A DNA stretch of 64,000 nucleotides from Mycobacterium sp. (GCA_025965895.1 JAOPWC010000192.1:1-64000), one strand, 5' to 3'. Positions 7,799 through 15,923 are shown, counted from the first letter of the stretch. Notes: a model not told the origin generated them from the letters alone. Numbers and translations: made by a program.

Positions 7799-8082
7799 TT
7801 GTTCAGGTGCGGTAGAAATCGTTGAAAATACAATTAATTGATTGGCGGTGGTCACCGTATTTAACGTTGGTCACCGCCGGCGGCGCGGCTCGTAATGCCT
7901 CGCCCCGCTGGTATCCGGTGGCGCGCGGAAAGCGAAGGATTTGAATTCCCAAACGGTGTGATCGAGATCCGCGAACTCTAACGGTTGACGGGCGCCATTT
8001 CCGGCGACCCCGCCAGCAGGTTACGCGTCATGGTGTACCAGTCGGGGCCGGGAGGCCTGGCCCTGCGCCGCCACCAGGCAGT

Positions 8083-8098
8083 CGGCGGTCCAGCGCGG
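8083..8098 (-). repeat. 16-bp 3'-flank element, copy 2
   Basis: Identical to 5977-5992 and at the same distance (44-59 bases) after the stop of its repeat-protein gene. Here the perfect hairpin partner arm is not retained. Confidence 0.7.
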
Positions 8099-8141
8099 CG
8101 ACCGTATCTCGGGCGTTCGTCAGCACCCCGGGGATACGCCC

Positions 8142-9110
8142 TCAGTGGTGGGAAACGGCAGTGTGGCCGCCGGCGTCACGCGGGCGTGTATCAGAAACAC
8201 GAGTGCTGCTGGGGTTGTCGTTGCCGCTGGCGGGGTTACCGGAAGTTGTGCTGCGCAGGCTGCCGAACCCCGGACCGAAACTCAGTTGCGGGTTAGCCGA
8301 AGTTGTGCTGCCCGGGGCGACTGAGCCGGGACTGGAACTCCGCTGCGGGTTGAAGATGTTTCCTGCGTGGTTGGCGGTCTGGGTGGTGTTGCCGTTGCCG
8401 GTCGTACCACCAGCGAGAGTCGTTCCGGACCCGCTGCTGGACGTGACCTCAGTGCTGCTGTGGTTGCCGTTGCCGTGGGCAACGTTGGTGATAGTGGAGT
8501 TGTTGCTGAGGTTCTGGCCCCCGAAACTCTGCTGCGGGTTGAAGATGTTGCCGGAGAGGATGGCGGTCTGACTTGTGTTGCCGTTGCCCGTCGTACCACC
8601 AGCGAGAGTCGTTCCGGACCCGCCGCTGGACGTGACCTGAGTGCTGCTGTGGTTGCCGTTGCCGATGGCAACGTTGCTGATAGTGGAGTTGTTGCTGACG
8701 TTCGAGCCGCCGATACTCAGCTGCGGGTTGATGATGTTGCCGGACAGGATGTCAATCTGAGTGGTGTTGCCGTTGCCCGTCGTACCAGAAAGGGTCGTTC
8801 CGGACCCGCCGCTGGACGTGACCTGAGTAGTGCTGTAGTTGCCGTTGCCGATCGCAACGTTGCCGATAGTGGAGTTGTTGCTGACGTTCGAGCCGCCGAT
8901 ACTCAGCTGCGGGTCGACGATGTTGCCTTCGAGAATGTTGATCTGGGTCGTGTTGCCGTTGCCCGTCACACTGGCTGGAATCACGATGGACAGGGCGTTT
9001 GCGGTCGGGGCGGTCACGTCGGAGACCACGCCGAAGCAGAAAGCTGCGCCACTCACAGCGATGGTGCGGGTGAGTACTGACCGCTTACGCGGCATCCTGT
9101 GGAGACCCAT
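8142..9110 (-). CDS. Secreted Asn/Gly-rich protein with 62-63-residue GNGNTTQ repeats
   Basis: This is a 322-residue protein starting at ATG 9110 with AAGGAA about 11 bases upstream. It has a basic N-terminus and signal peptide (about 1-40, LTRTIAVSGAAFCFG to PTANA). Three full tandem units (residues 49-110, 111-173, 174-236) and a partial fourth follow. Each unit reads TGNGNTTQI-x-ILSGNI-x-NPQLS, then NVSNNSTI-NVAIGNGN and a Ser/Gly spacer. The last 65 residues are non-repetitive and end in DTRPRDAGGHTAVSHH. The regular N, Q and hydrophobic alternation predicts stacked beta-strands (beta-solenoid or amyloid-like). It is a paralogue of the 6036-7358 product. Function unknown; an extracellular structural role is inferred. 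Confidence 0.75.
   Translation of the reverse strand: MGLHRMPRKRSVLTRTIAVSGAAFCFGVVSDVTAPTANALSIVIPASVTGNGNTTQINILEGNIVDPQLSIGGSNVSNNSTIGNVAIGNGNYSTTQVTSSGGSGTTLSGTTGNGNTTQIDILSGNIINPQLSIGGSNVSNNSTISNVAIGNGNHSSTQVTSSGGSGTTLAGGTTGNGNTSQTAILSGNIFNPQQSFGGQNLSNNSTITNVAHGNGNHSSTEVTSSSGSGTTLAGGTTGNGNTTQTANHAGNIFNPQRSSSPGSVAPGSTTSANPQLSFGPGFGSLRSTTSGNPASGNDNPSSTRVSDTRPRDAGGHTAVSHH
8343..8966 (-). repeat. Tandem repeat, about 188 bp unit, 3.3 copies
   Basis: Units are 8966-8781, 8780-8592, 8591-8403 and a partial 8402-8343. The first two are most alike (both have NPQLSIGGSNVSNNSTI or VDPQLSIGG variants). The later ones drift (QQSFGGQNLSNNST). Confidence 0.85.
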
Positions 9111-10096
9111 TTCGTGAGTTCCTTTTGCTGTTAACTGCTTTTGCTGTCAGTGACTGGCGCTTGTTGGATGCGGTCGATTCCCCGTGACGCTTAGTCGCGA
9201 TGCTTTTTCGAAGCGAGCACCCAGATCGCTCAATCGAGCAGAGGGACCCGCCCGGGGGGGCGATCGCCGGTCCCCAGCGCCGCTGCTATGAGCGGTCATC
9301 GGCGTCCCCTTCCCCCTGCGCAGCTGCGACAAACCTTAAAGTGCGCTAAGAGCAGACTATGGCTTTGCTAACTCCTGTGTCAAGCGTCACTCTTAGTCTC
9401 GTGGCGAATCGCTCCGACAGGTCATTAGCTAACATCTGCCTAACCGGCAGGACTATTTGCCGGGGGCCTGTGTCGTAACGATAGAAGTGCCGTTTTATCA
9501 GGGAAGATCGGTGTTCGGAAGGGTTTGATAATTTCACAGGACAGGCAGGTTATTCGCGTGTTATTTGCAGTCAGGCAAACTTGGGCTACGTTTAGAACCG
9601 AATCTTGGTCTAAGATAGGCGGTTTTTTTGCTGGGAATTCCGTTAGCTGAGCTGGCCGGTGTGGTACTCTTTTCAACCCCTCAAAGTTCGGGTGAACGCT
9701 CAAGTCTGCGCCAAAGCTTGTGTGAAGGTTGATTGGGCTGATCGCGAACGATCGCTGGCGGTGATGCCGTCGATGGTGCACTTGTCGCGCCCACGGCGCG
9801 ATCGGACCAAGTCTGGCGAGATCTGCGCGCCGCCGTCCGCGTTATGACGGCAATGACGTTGGCACAACCGCAGGCCTGATCGGCGCCGCGACGGTAACCA
9901 CCTGCGCGCGACTTATTCGGTAATCGCGACCGCCATGGCAAGCATGATCCGGACGAGGCGCCGGTTCTTCGCGGAAATGGGCCCTAATCTATGTTGTCAA
10001 ACAAGGTTTGCAATCACCCTTGAATCTCCGTCGCGACAGGCGGATCATATTGCGGGGAACGGCGACAGGGGCCGCCATCTGGAGGGGGACGACGTC
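9111..10096. other. 986-bp divergent intergenic region
   Basis: No convincing gene. It separates the minus-strand repeat protein from the plus-strand GNGNTT lipoprotein and should contain both promoters. The section 9340-9620 is comparatively AT-rich. A small inverted repeat CTGCC-TAACC-GGCAG lies near 9436-9450. A frame that extends the lipoprotein upstream to 9935 has no family features. Confidence 0.45.
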
Positions 10097-10468
10097 ATGG
10101 CATCGAGACCACCCATTTCTGGTCTCGCACATCTGCGTCGATTGGCGTCCCTGGCGATATTCGGCGCGGCGGCCACGCTGAGTGCATGCAGCTCTCAAGG
10201 CTCCGCAACCGCTGACCCTGCCGTGTGCGCGAATGGCATTAACGATGGAGGCAACGTGGTCGGGAATGGTAACACTACGAGCATTTCCATCGACAGCGGT
10301 AACGTTTTCGCCCCAAGCTCTCCCGGTAGCACCAGTGTCAATAACTCTGTAGGCAACGTCGTTGTCGGCAACGGGGGTGGCAGTTCAGTGTGCTGCGTGC
10401 AGAACGTGTGCTGCGTCCACTCGGGCGGAGGCGGCGCCGACATCTCTTCGAGCTGTCCTCCCGGTTAG
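10097..10468 (+). CDS. Lipoprotein with a single GNGNTT repeat and paired cysteines
   Basis: This is a 123-residue protein. ATG 10097 follows GGAGGGGG by 8 bases. A basic N-terminus and hydrophobic segment end in a lipobox (TLSAC). The mature part carries one copy of the repeat seen in the two neighbouring secreted proteins: GNGNTTSISIDSGN, then VNNSVGNVVVGNGG. The C-terminus has two Cys pairs (VCCVQNVCCVH) and a final Cys near the end. Lipid anchoring plus one repeat suggests a membrane-attached partner or nucleator for the secreted repeat proteins. This is an inference from shared motif and proximity only. Confidence 0.7.
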   Translation: MASRPPISGLAHLRRLASLAIFGAAATLSACSSQGSATADPAVCANGINDGGNVVGNGNTTSISIDSGNVFAPSSPGSTSVNNSVGNVVVGNGGGSSVCCVQNVCCVHSGGGGADISSSCPPG

Positions 10469-10473
10469 CTGTT

Positions 10474-10490
10474 CTGACCTGAGAGGTCAG
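10474..10490. terminator. Hairpin between lipoprotein and AraC genes
   Basis: CTGACCT (10474-10480), loop GAG, AGGTCAG (10484-10490): a perfect 7-bp stem just after the lipoprotein stop. It is placed to serve both convergent genes. Confidence 0.55.
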
Positions 10491-10539
10491 GTGGCGGGTG
10501 CTTGGGCCCCCGAGTGCGGTCTGGCCGCGGTGATGATTG

Positions 10540-11532
10540 TCAGCCTGCAGCGTTTAGAGCTTGCAGCGGTGTCTCGCCGAACATCGCCTTGTGCGCACCG
10601 GCGAACCTTCCGAGGTGGGTGAACCCCCAGCGATGCGCGATGGAAGCGACGGTGCTGTGGGAGGGATCTGCGCACCGCAGATCCCGGTGGGCTCGGCCAA
10701 GTCGCACCACGCGGACATATGCCATGGGCGACATGCGCAGGTGACGCTGGAATCCCTCCTGCAGCGTGCGCACGCTGACGTGGCATTGCGTCGCCAGTGT
10801 TGAGGTCGTCAGCGGCAGGTGCGGGCCGGCCTCGATGATGTCCATCGCGTCACGAACCGCCGCCGGTCCGCCGGCCCCGGCAGGCGCGGCCAGTGTTTGG
10901 CGATAGGGATGGTCAGCGACCAGCAGCAAGCCGTGAATCAGGCTTTCCACCAACGGGTCCCACACCAGCGGATTCCGCATCAGGCTGTCCGGGCGCTCGT
11001 GCTGACGGTGCATCATCAGCACCAGCCGCACCCAATCCTGGGCGGCACCGGCATGCAGCGGCAATGCTGCACCGAAGGGGATGGGCGAATCCAGCGTCCC
11101 GTCGAGCAGTGTTTCCAGTGCGCGGTCCACGGCGAATTGGTCAATGCTCACCGCCAGATGGCGACTGCCGCCTGGCCAGTGGGTCACCGTCACCTCGGCG
11201 TCGGGCCGATAATTTGTGGCCAGGGCGGGAGTCGATGTCAACTGCTGGCCCCGATGCCGCGACTTCACCCAGCCCTTGAGGGGAACATTGACGTGGTAGC
11301 TGGCGCGCGGCTCGACGAAACTGAGTGCTACGTCGGTCTCGTAGGCGATGTCGCCGAGGGTGATCGGCCCCACCTGGGTCACGCGCAGGGTGAGGCCGAA
11401 GCCGTGCGACGGTCCCAGCGGCGCGAGCCTGTGCGGGTAGAAGGCAGTTCGACAATGGTGAATCGCTTCCTCTGGCGACCGTGTGCGCAACCACGGATCC
11501 GGCGGCGCTATCTGGGAAGCATCGTCACTCAT
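10540..11532 (-). CDS. AraC-family transcriptional regulator
   Basis: This is a 330-residue protein. The start at 11532 is backed by AAGGAAG about 10 bases upstream. The N-terminal 200 residues match the AraC-binding-like (AraC_binding_2) sensing domain. The C-terminal 100 residues hold two helix-turn-helix motifs (LTTSTLATQCHVSVRTLQEG and STVASIAHRWGFTHLGRFAG) with the family signature MSPMAYVRVVRLGRAHRDL. It is divergent from a TetR gene, with a dyad in the shared 140-bp promoter region. Ligand and targets are unknown. Confidence 0.85.
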   Translation of the reverse strand: MSDDASQIAPPDPWLRTRSPEEAIHHCRTAFYPHRLAPLGPSHGFGLTLRVTQVGPITLGDIAYETDVALSFVEPRASYHVNVPLKGWVKSRHRGQQLTSTPALATNYRPDAEVTVTHWPGGSRHLAVSIDQFAVDRALETLLDGTLDSPIPFGAALPLHAGAAQDWVRLVLMMHRQHERPDSLMRNPLVWDPLVESLIHGLLLVADHPYRQTLAAPAGAGGPAAVRDAMDIIEAGPHLPLTTSTLATQCHVSVRTLQEGFQRHLRMSPMAYVRVVRLGRAHRDLRCADPSHSTVASIAHRWGFTHLGRFAGAHKAMFGETPLQALNAAG

Positions 11533-11629
11533 TGCTGTCCTGACTTCCTTAGAACTTCTTCCGACTTTCGACATCGTCACCTGCGCGGCCGGCCGCGAAA
11601 TAGCAGCGCCGCCTCAAGTGGTGATCAGA

Positions 11630-11651
11630 GTTGTTGTTTGTCACCAACAAC
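11630..11651. promoter_or_regulatory. Inverted repeat GTTGTTG-N8-CAACAAC in the AraC/TetR promoter region
   Basis: Perfect 7-base arms (11630-11636 and 11645-11651) lie 22 bases before the TetR start. The position suits TetR autoregulation, possibly affecting the divergent AraC gene. Confidence 0.5.
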
Positions 11652-11673
11652 AATTGCAGCCTACGCTCGTCAT

Positions 11674-12300
11674 GTGGACCCTGTGGTACCGCCGGAAGGA
11701 GGCCGCCGCCGGACTCGCGCCCAACAGAACGCGGCTTCCGGCCGCCGCCTTTTGGAGGCTCTGATCGAACTAACCGCGGAGCAGGGTTACGAGGCGACCG
11801 CCGCCGCCGCGATCGGCGTGCGGGCCGGGTTCAGCAGAGCTATGGTCCACGCCCGCTATGGCACCAAGGACGCCTTGCTCGACGAGCTGATGCGGACCGA
11901 GTATGAGGAGCGCATCGTCCCCGCCCCCGACGACACCACTACCGGACTCGATCAGGTGTTGGCCCGGGTGGACCGACTCGCCGACCTCACCACCGAGGAC
12001 GAGCGGTTCCTCAAGGCGATGTTCGTCCTGAGCTTCGAGGCCGTACGCGGCTCACCGGCACTTACCCCCAGAATCACGGCATGGATGACGGAACTTGAGA
12101 AGGGCGTCATTGGCGCGCTGGAGACGGGCAAGCACGACGGATCGGTGCGTGAGAACCTCAACACGTCTACAGCGGCCCGGGACATTCTCATCGCCGGCGT
12201 CGGCATCGCCTACGCGTGGATCGTCTTGCCGGGAACAGATCTGCACGCGCAACTCGCCCGATGGCGCGGCCGCATCGTCAGTGACTGCGCGGCCGCCTGA
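11674..12300 (+). CDS. TetR-family regulator
   Basis: This is a 208-residue protein from GTG 11674; the open frame extends upstream but only this part has family character. The N-terminal HTH reads LLEALIELTAEQGYEATAAA then AAIGVRAGFSRAMVHARYGTKDALLDEL, a standard TetR DNA-binding fold. The C-terminal ligand domain includes MTELEKGVIGALE and the segment duplicated at 4121-4174. It probably regulates itself or the divergent AraC gene through the adjacent inverted repeat. Inducer unknown. Confidence 0.8.
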   Translation: MDPVVPPEGGRRRTRAQQNAASGRRLLEALIELTAEQGYEATAAAAIGVRAGFSRAMVHARYGTKDALLDELMRTEYEERIVPAPDDTTTGLDQVLARVDRLADLTTEDERFLKAMFVLSFEAVRGSPALTPRITAWMTELEKGVIGALETGKHDGSVRENLNTSTAARDILIAGVGIAYAWIVLPGTDLHAQLARWRGRIVSDCAAA

Positions 12301-12376
12301 CGCCACGTCTCAGGGTGGAAACTGAGGCCGGGTTCTTTCCGCGCACAGCGTCTCTAGCTCGCACTATGTGACAGTT

Positions 12377-12402
12377 GTCGCAAAACTAAAAGTTTTGGCG
12401 AC
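12377..12402. terminator. Hairpin between convergent TetR and EXPERA genes
   Basis: GTCGCAAAAC (12377-12386) pairs with GTTTTGGCGAC (12392-12402), with one bulged base and a 5-base loop. It is located between two gene ends. Confidence 0.5.
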
Positions 12403-12442
12403 CCAACGTTGACCGCCCAGGCGGAAGCAGCTCTTGGCCCGC

Positions 12443-12880
12443 TTACGCGGTGGCCGTCTTCCTCGTGCGCGTGGTTACCCAGAACGCAGCCAGGACGGGG
12501 ACGACAAGGTGCGCCCCGTTCAGGACGTAGAACATCGTCCAGTTCAACGGCTGCACGTCGCCGGTCAGCTCCTCGACGAAGTAGGTCCCCACCGTGGCGA
12601 GAATCATGCCGGCGAGTGGCAGCACGACGTAGGGAAGCCACGACTTGCGTCGGAGGAACCCATACGCAGTCGCCGCGTAGAAGGGGCCGTACGCGAGCGC
12701 GAACCGGCCGAAAGTCTTCAGCCACGACGGCGGGTCGCGGAAGATCGGGTCGATCTCCCGCGCGTACCAGGCGGTCGACGTGTAGTTGAGGCCGAGCGCG
12801 ACTGGGATGTCGAAGGTGAGCCAGCCGACGAAGAACCACGCGAAGAAGACGGCAAAGACCAGTTCGATCTTCCGGCTCAC
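12443..12880 (-). CDS. EXPERA-domain (emopamil-binding-like) membrane protein
   Basis: This is a 145-residue protein from GTG 12880 with four predicted transmembrane helices (about 5-25, 58-78, 86-106 and 115-135). Motifs typical of the EXPERA superfamily are seen: WLTFDIPVALG, then YAREIDPIFRDPPSWLK, then ALAYGPFYA. In eukaryotes this fold includes sterol isomerases and TMEM97; bacterial members have no settled function, though sterol or lipid binding is plausible. The start is weakly supported (no clear RBS). An upstream frame to 13030 adds a basic Cys-rich stretch without membrane features. Confidence 0.65.
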   Translation of the reverse strand: MSRKIELVFAVFFAWFFVGWLTFDIPVALGLNYTSTAWYAREIDPIFRDPPSWLKTFGRFALAYGPFYAATAYGFLRRKSWLPYVVLPLAGMILATVGTYFVEELTGDVQPLNWTMFYVLNGAHLVVPVLAAFWVTTRTRKTATA

Positions 12881-13124
12881 CCAAGTCTTTTCAGCAGCAT
12901 GACAGGACCTGCACAGAATGCGCTGACTTCTCGGCCCGGACAAGGCGCCCAGCGGGTGCCGGGAAAGGTCATCGACAAAGCAACTATTTCCTCCACCCAC
13001 CACGCGGACCGACGGGCAGCAAAGTGGCAAACCCTCGAAAACTATGGGTTGCCTTGGGAACTCAGGCGTCCCTTCCGACCCGAGCGGGGAGAGGTCCAGG
13101 CGGCGTTAAAAACGGAACTCGCAC

Positions 13125-13574
13125 ATGGAAACGATGAAGACCACAGTGGTCGCGGCGGTGTCGATGGCAGCCGCCACGGCAACGATTGGTTTCGCGGCTC
13201 CCGTACATGCAGATGAGAGCTACTACGAATTTTTGTCCCCGTCAGCCAACATCGCGTGCTCGGTGGGCACAGGCTCCGACGGCAAAAGCGGTGCCGGATG
13301 CGATATCCGCGACCACACCTACACGCCGCCGCCGAGACCGCTGGACTGCCACCAAGGTTGGGGTGACCGCGTCAGCCTTGAGGGGGGCAGCGCGCCTGTC
13401 TTGCACTGCCACGGCGACACCGAAGTCTTTCCCGGAAAGCCCACGCTGCCGTACGGCCAGACACGCTCCGCCGGCCCGATCACGTGCGACAGCGAGCCCA
13501 CGGGCGTGACGTGCACCGATACCAGCACAGGTCATTTCTTCCGTTTGTCACGCGACTCATACCAATTGGGGTGA
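13125..13574 (+). CDS. Small secreted Cys-containing protein (DUF6636-like), copy 1
   Basis: This is a 149-residue protein with a signal peptide (about 1-29, ending PVHADES). The mature domain has six Cys in the pattern NIACSV, GAGCDI, LDCHQGW, LHCHGD, ITCDSEPTG and VTCTD, so three disulfides are likely. It ends in a TGHFFRLSRDSY motif shared with the next gene. This matches an actinobacterial exported family of unknown function (DUF6636-like). A second in-frame ATG at 13134 is possible. It is followed 72 bp later by a paralogue, so the pair is probably one transcription unit. Confidence 0.75.
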   Translation: METMKTTVVAAVSMAAATATIGFAAPVHADESYYEFLSPSANIACSVGTGSDGKSGAGCDIRDHTYTPPPRPLDCHQGWGDRVSLEGGSAPVLHCHGDTEVFPGKPTLPYGQTRSAGPITCDSEPTGVTCTDTSTGHFFRLSRDSYQLG

Positions 13575-13646
13575 CACCTGGATCTCTCCAGCAGCTCCGG
13601 TGTTTCCGCCGACTCCAGAGCGGCCGACAGAATTGGAGACAACACC

Positions 13647-14111
13647 GTGAACAGACGTGCCATCCTGGCGGTCTGGGCAACCGCCGCTACAGCGGTGCCT
13701 CTGGCGGCGCTCTCGCACGCCGACCCCCCGTACCAGTGGCAGGTCGTCGAGTTTCAGTCACCGGATGGAAACATCCACTGCCACCTCATCAACGACCACG
13801 GCAAAGGCATCGCCGCGTGCCAAATCACGGACTACACCTACGCGGTGCCGCAGCCACCGGGATGGTGCGCGGCCGAGGTAGACGCCGGGCGATGGTTTTG
13901 GGGCGACATCTTGCAGCTAGAGCAGGGCGAGCAGCCTTTCATGCAGTGCCACGGCAGCTCGATCGGTCCCGGCGGGCAGGCGCTCGATTATGGCCAAACG
14001 CGGAGCCTCCTCACGATGACTTGCGACAGCGAGCCCACAGGCATGACATGCACCGACAGCAGCACTGGGCATTATTTCCGCACGTCGCGGGAGTCCTACG
14101 ACGGCGGCTGA
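13647..14111 (+). CDS. Small secreted Cys-containing protein (DUF6636-like), copy 2
   Basis: This is a 154-residue tandem paralogue of the preceding gene. It starts at GTG 13647 after GGAGA. A signal peptide with an NRR motif (MNRRAILAVWATAAT to SHADPP) leads to a domain with six Cys (IHCHL, AACQI, GWCAAE, MQCHG, MTCDSEPTG, MTCTD). The DSEPTG and STGHYFRTSRESY blocks are almost the same as in copy 1. It is exported, probably disulfide-stabilised and of unknown function. The duplication is old enough for the middle parts to differ. Confidence 0.75.
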   Translation: MNRRAILAVWATAATAVPLAALSHADPPYQWQVVEFQSPDGNIHCHLINDHGKGIAACQITDYTYAVPQPPGWCAAEVDAGRWFWGDILQLEQGEQPFMQCHGSSIGPGGQALDYGQTRSLLTMTCDSEPTGMTCTDSSTGHYFRTSRESYDGG

Positions 14112-14118
14112 GAACCCC

Positions 14119-14136
14119 GTGAGCGGATTAGCTCAC
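14119..14136. terminator. Hairpin after the DUF6636-like pair
   Basis: GTGAGC (14119-14124), six-base loop, GCTCAC (14131-14136), between the convergent DUF6636-like and GH16 genes. Confidence 0.5.
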
Positions 14137-14220
14137 CTGTACGAGGACTCCCTCAACCACCCCGGCGACAACCTCGGTGGCCCCACGACGAGCCCATCGC
14201 CGGACATGGTGCGCCACGTC

Positions 14221-15054
14221 CTACCAGACACGTACCCAGTCGATGAGCATATCGGCGGGATAGTTACCGATGTTTTGATCGCCGCCGCCCGGTCCACCAA
14301 CCGCAAGACTGAAAAGGCTAGACATCAGGTAGCCGGGCTGGTTGAACGGCCACACCCCCTTGATGGGGACCGCCGGAACAGTCAAGTAGGGTTTCGCGCC
14401 GTCAACGTAGTCTCGCCAGAATCGGAACCCGGTGTCATCCCACCGGCATCGCCACGTGTGCCACCCGGAGTCCACCAATTCGGGGACATCTCTGCCCGCC
14501 CATGTTTTCCCGTCGGATCGTGCGTGAACTGTGCTTCCCGGCGCCCACCTCCCGTTGCCGTACCACTCGACCACGTCGACTTCGCCGTCAGGAAGCGGCT
14601 CCTCATTCACCAACCAGAACGCGGGCCAGCAACCGGGAGTTAGGCAGTTGAATTTAATCCGGGCTTCCCAAGTGTGACCGATGCCCACCTTCCACGGACT
14701 TTGGATTTTGCCGCTGAAGTAGTCGGCCCCTTCTTGGGTAGCGCGGATGACGAGATTGGAGTTGCCGTCGAGGAACACATTTCGGCGGTCGTCGCGCCAA
14801 TGCCCCACAATTGGCGGTGTAACCGGTTCGTCCCAGTTGAAAACCGTCCACTTGCTGTAATCGAGGGGTGCGCCAGCCGGGCCATCGAATTCGTCCTGGA
14901 AAAGGTAGCTCCCGGGAGCGACATCACGCGGCGGCGCAGTGGGCACCGGCACCCGACCCGCGGGCGCGGCCCAGGCCGCTGGGACGGGGATCGTGGCTGC
15001 CAGCGCGCCGACCCCCGTTATGAACATCATGCTGCGACGATTTATCTCAGGCAC
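14221..15054 (-). CDS. Secreted glycoside hydrolase family 16, copy 2
   Basis: This is a 277-residue protein from GTG 15054. The N-terminal signal contains NRRSMMFITG and an Ala-rich stretch ending AWAAPA, a Tat-like leader as in copy 1. The GH16 domain starts at about residue 45 (FQDEFDGPAG). The catalytic motif is GEVDVVEWYGNG (E-x-D-x-x-E), and the C-terminus is MLIDWVRVW. It is clearly paralogous to 681-1529 along its full length. By gene order this copy best fits the position of M. tuberculosis Rv0315. The likely role is cleavage of an external beta-glucan or a related polysaccharide. Confidence 0.85.
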   Translation of the reverse strand: MPEINRRSMMFITGVGALAATIPVPAAWAAPAGRVPVPTAPPRDVAPGSYLFQDEFDGPAGAPLDYSKWTVFNWDEPVTPPIVGHWRDDRRNVFLDGNSNLVIRATQEGADYFSGKIQSPWKVGIGHTWEARIKFNCLTPGCWPAFWLVNEEPLPDGEVDVVEWYGNGRWAPGSTVHARSDGKTWAGRDVPELVDSGWHTWRCRWDDTGFRFWRDYVDGAKPYLTVPAVPIKGVWPFNQPGYLMSSLFSLAVGGPGGGDQNIGNYPADMLIDWVRVW

Positions 15055-15230
15055 GACTGACGATAAAAGCAGGAACCTCAAAGGGGACGCAACTCGCTGC
15101 ACGCAACTTTCGCAACGGGTGCCCGAATGGACCACGTGGAGCTGGTCGCTATCCGAGAGTGGAACTTGCGGTGGCCGGGCCCGCAACGCCGGTTGACTGC
15201 GGGTATGGTCGAATCATCTTCTGCTGATCG

Positions 15231-15923
15231 GTGGTTGTGGTGCCGAATAACATTTCGTTGGGAGTCAGCGGGATCGAAGCGGCGCTCGGCGATCACATCT
15301 GCGGTCTGTATTCCGGTGCGTCGCAACGCGATCAGGTCCTCATCCCGTTCCTCGAAGCTGGTCTGGCGTCTGGCGACAAGTGCATCTGCGTCGTCGACGG
15401 AACCGATCCCGCGGAGATCGTCGCGACCCTCGGTACTCGTGTCGAGCCCGGGGAGTTCGGGTCCAAGCAGCTCGAGGTCATCCGCTCGACCGACATGTAT
15501 CTGCGGTCAGGCACCTTCTCCGCCGACGAGATCATCAGCTCGTGGAAGTCGGCGATGTCCGACGTGATGTATGACGGGCGGTTCGACGTCGTGCGCGCGG
15601 TGGAGACCTGGTCGCGCCGCGACGTGGTGCCCGACGCCGAAGAGCTCCTGGTGCTCGAGTCGGAGATGAACCGCTACCTGCCGCTCTACCCGCAACTCAT
15701 CGTGTGCTTGTACGACATCGAACGCTTCGGAAGCGGCATCATCGTTGACCTGCTCAAGACGCACCCCCGTATGCTCGTAGGCGGGATGCTTGTTGAGAAC
15801 CCGTACTACCTCACACCCGATGAACTCCTGAACGAGGCGCCGCAGAGCGAGGCTGTCAACCCCAATGCCGAGATCAATGAGGCCGCGCAATGGTACTTCG
15901 CCGAGACGACTGGCTGCACGTAG
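15231..15923 (+). CDS. MEDS-domain sensor protein
   Basis: This is a 230-residue protein matching the MEDS domain (methanogen/methylotroph DcmR sensory), a RecA-like sensing fold. Conserved features include ALGDHICGLYSG, FLEAGLASGDKCICVVDG, then RSTDMYLRSGTFSADE and LVLESEMNRYLPLYP. There is no HTH, so it cannot act as a DNA-binding regulator alone. Its 3' end overlaps the monooxygenase alpha gene by 34 bp, so the two are translationally linked. A role in sensing the monooxygenase substrate or pathway state is inferred from DcmR, which controls dichloromethane use. Several GTG codons (15231-15240) could be the start. Confidence 0.75.
   Translation: MVVVPNNISLGVSGIEAALGDHICGLYSGASQRDQVLIPFLEAGLASGDKCICVVDGTDPAEIVATLGTRVEPGEFGSKQLEVIRSTDMYLRSGTFSADEIISSWKSAMSDVMYDGRFDVVRAVETWSRRDVVPDAEELLVLESEMNRYLPLYPQLIVCLYDIERFGSGIIVDLLKTHPRMLVGGMLVENPYYLTPDELLNEAPQSEAVNPNAEINEAAQWYFAETTGCT

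Larger units (their letters stand above)
7359..8141. other. 783-bp AT-richer intergenic region with twin dyads
   Basis: No credible gene is present. The stretch 7680-7870 is clearly richer in A and T than its surroundings. It holds two related 18-bp dyads (separate entries) and a GGTCACC direct repeat about 18 bp apart near 7850-7874. It is the 5' region of the first repeat-protein gene, so a regulated promoter is expected. Confidence 0.5.

Noticed and set aside
10819..11673. Upstream extension of the TetR frame to 10819
   Set aside because: This part is antisense to the AraC gene and has no TetR features; GTG 11674 gives the normal family length.
681..15054. Composite transposon bounded by GH16 copies
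   Set aside because: No transposase, terminal inverted repeats or target duplications were found; the GH16 copies are ordinary diverged genes.
15132..15139. CCACGTGG palindrome in the GH16/MEDS gap as an operator
   Set aside because: Eight bases of this composition are expected by chance in GC-rich DNA and no second copy is nearby.
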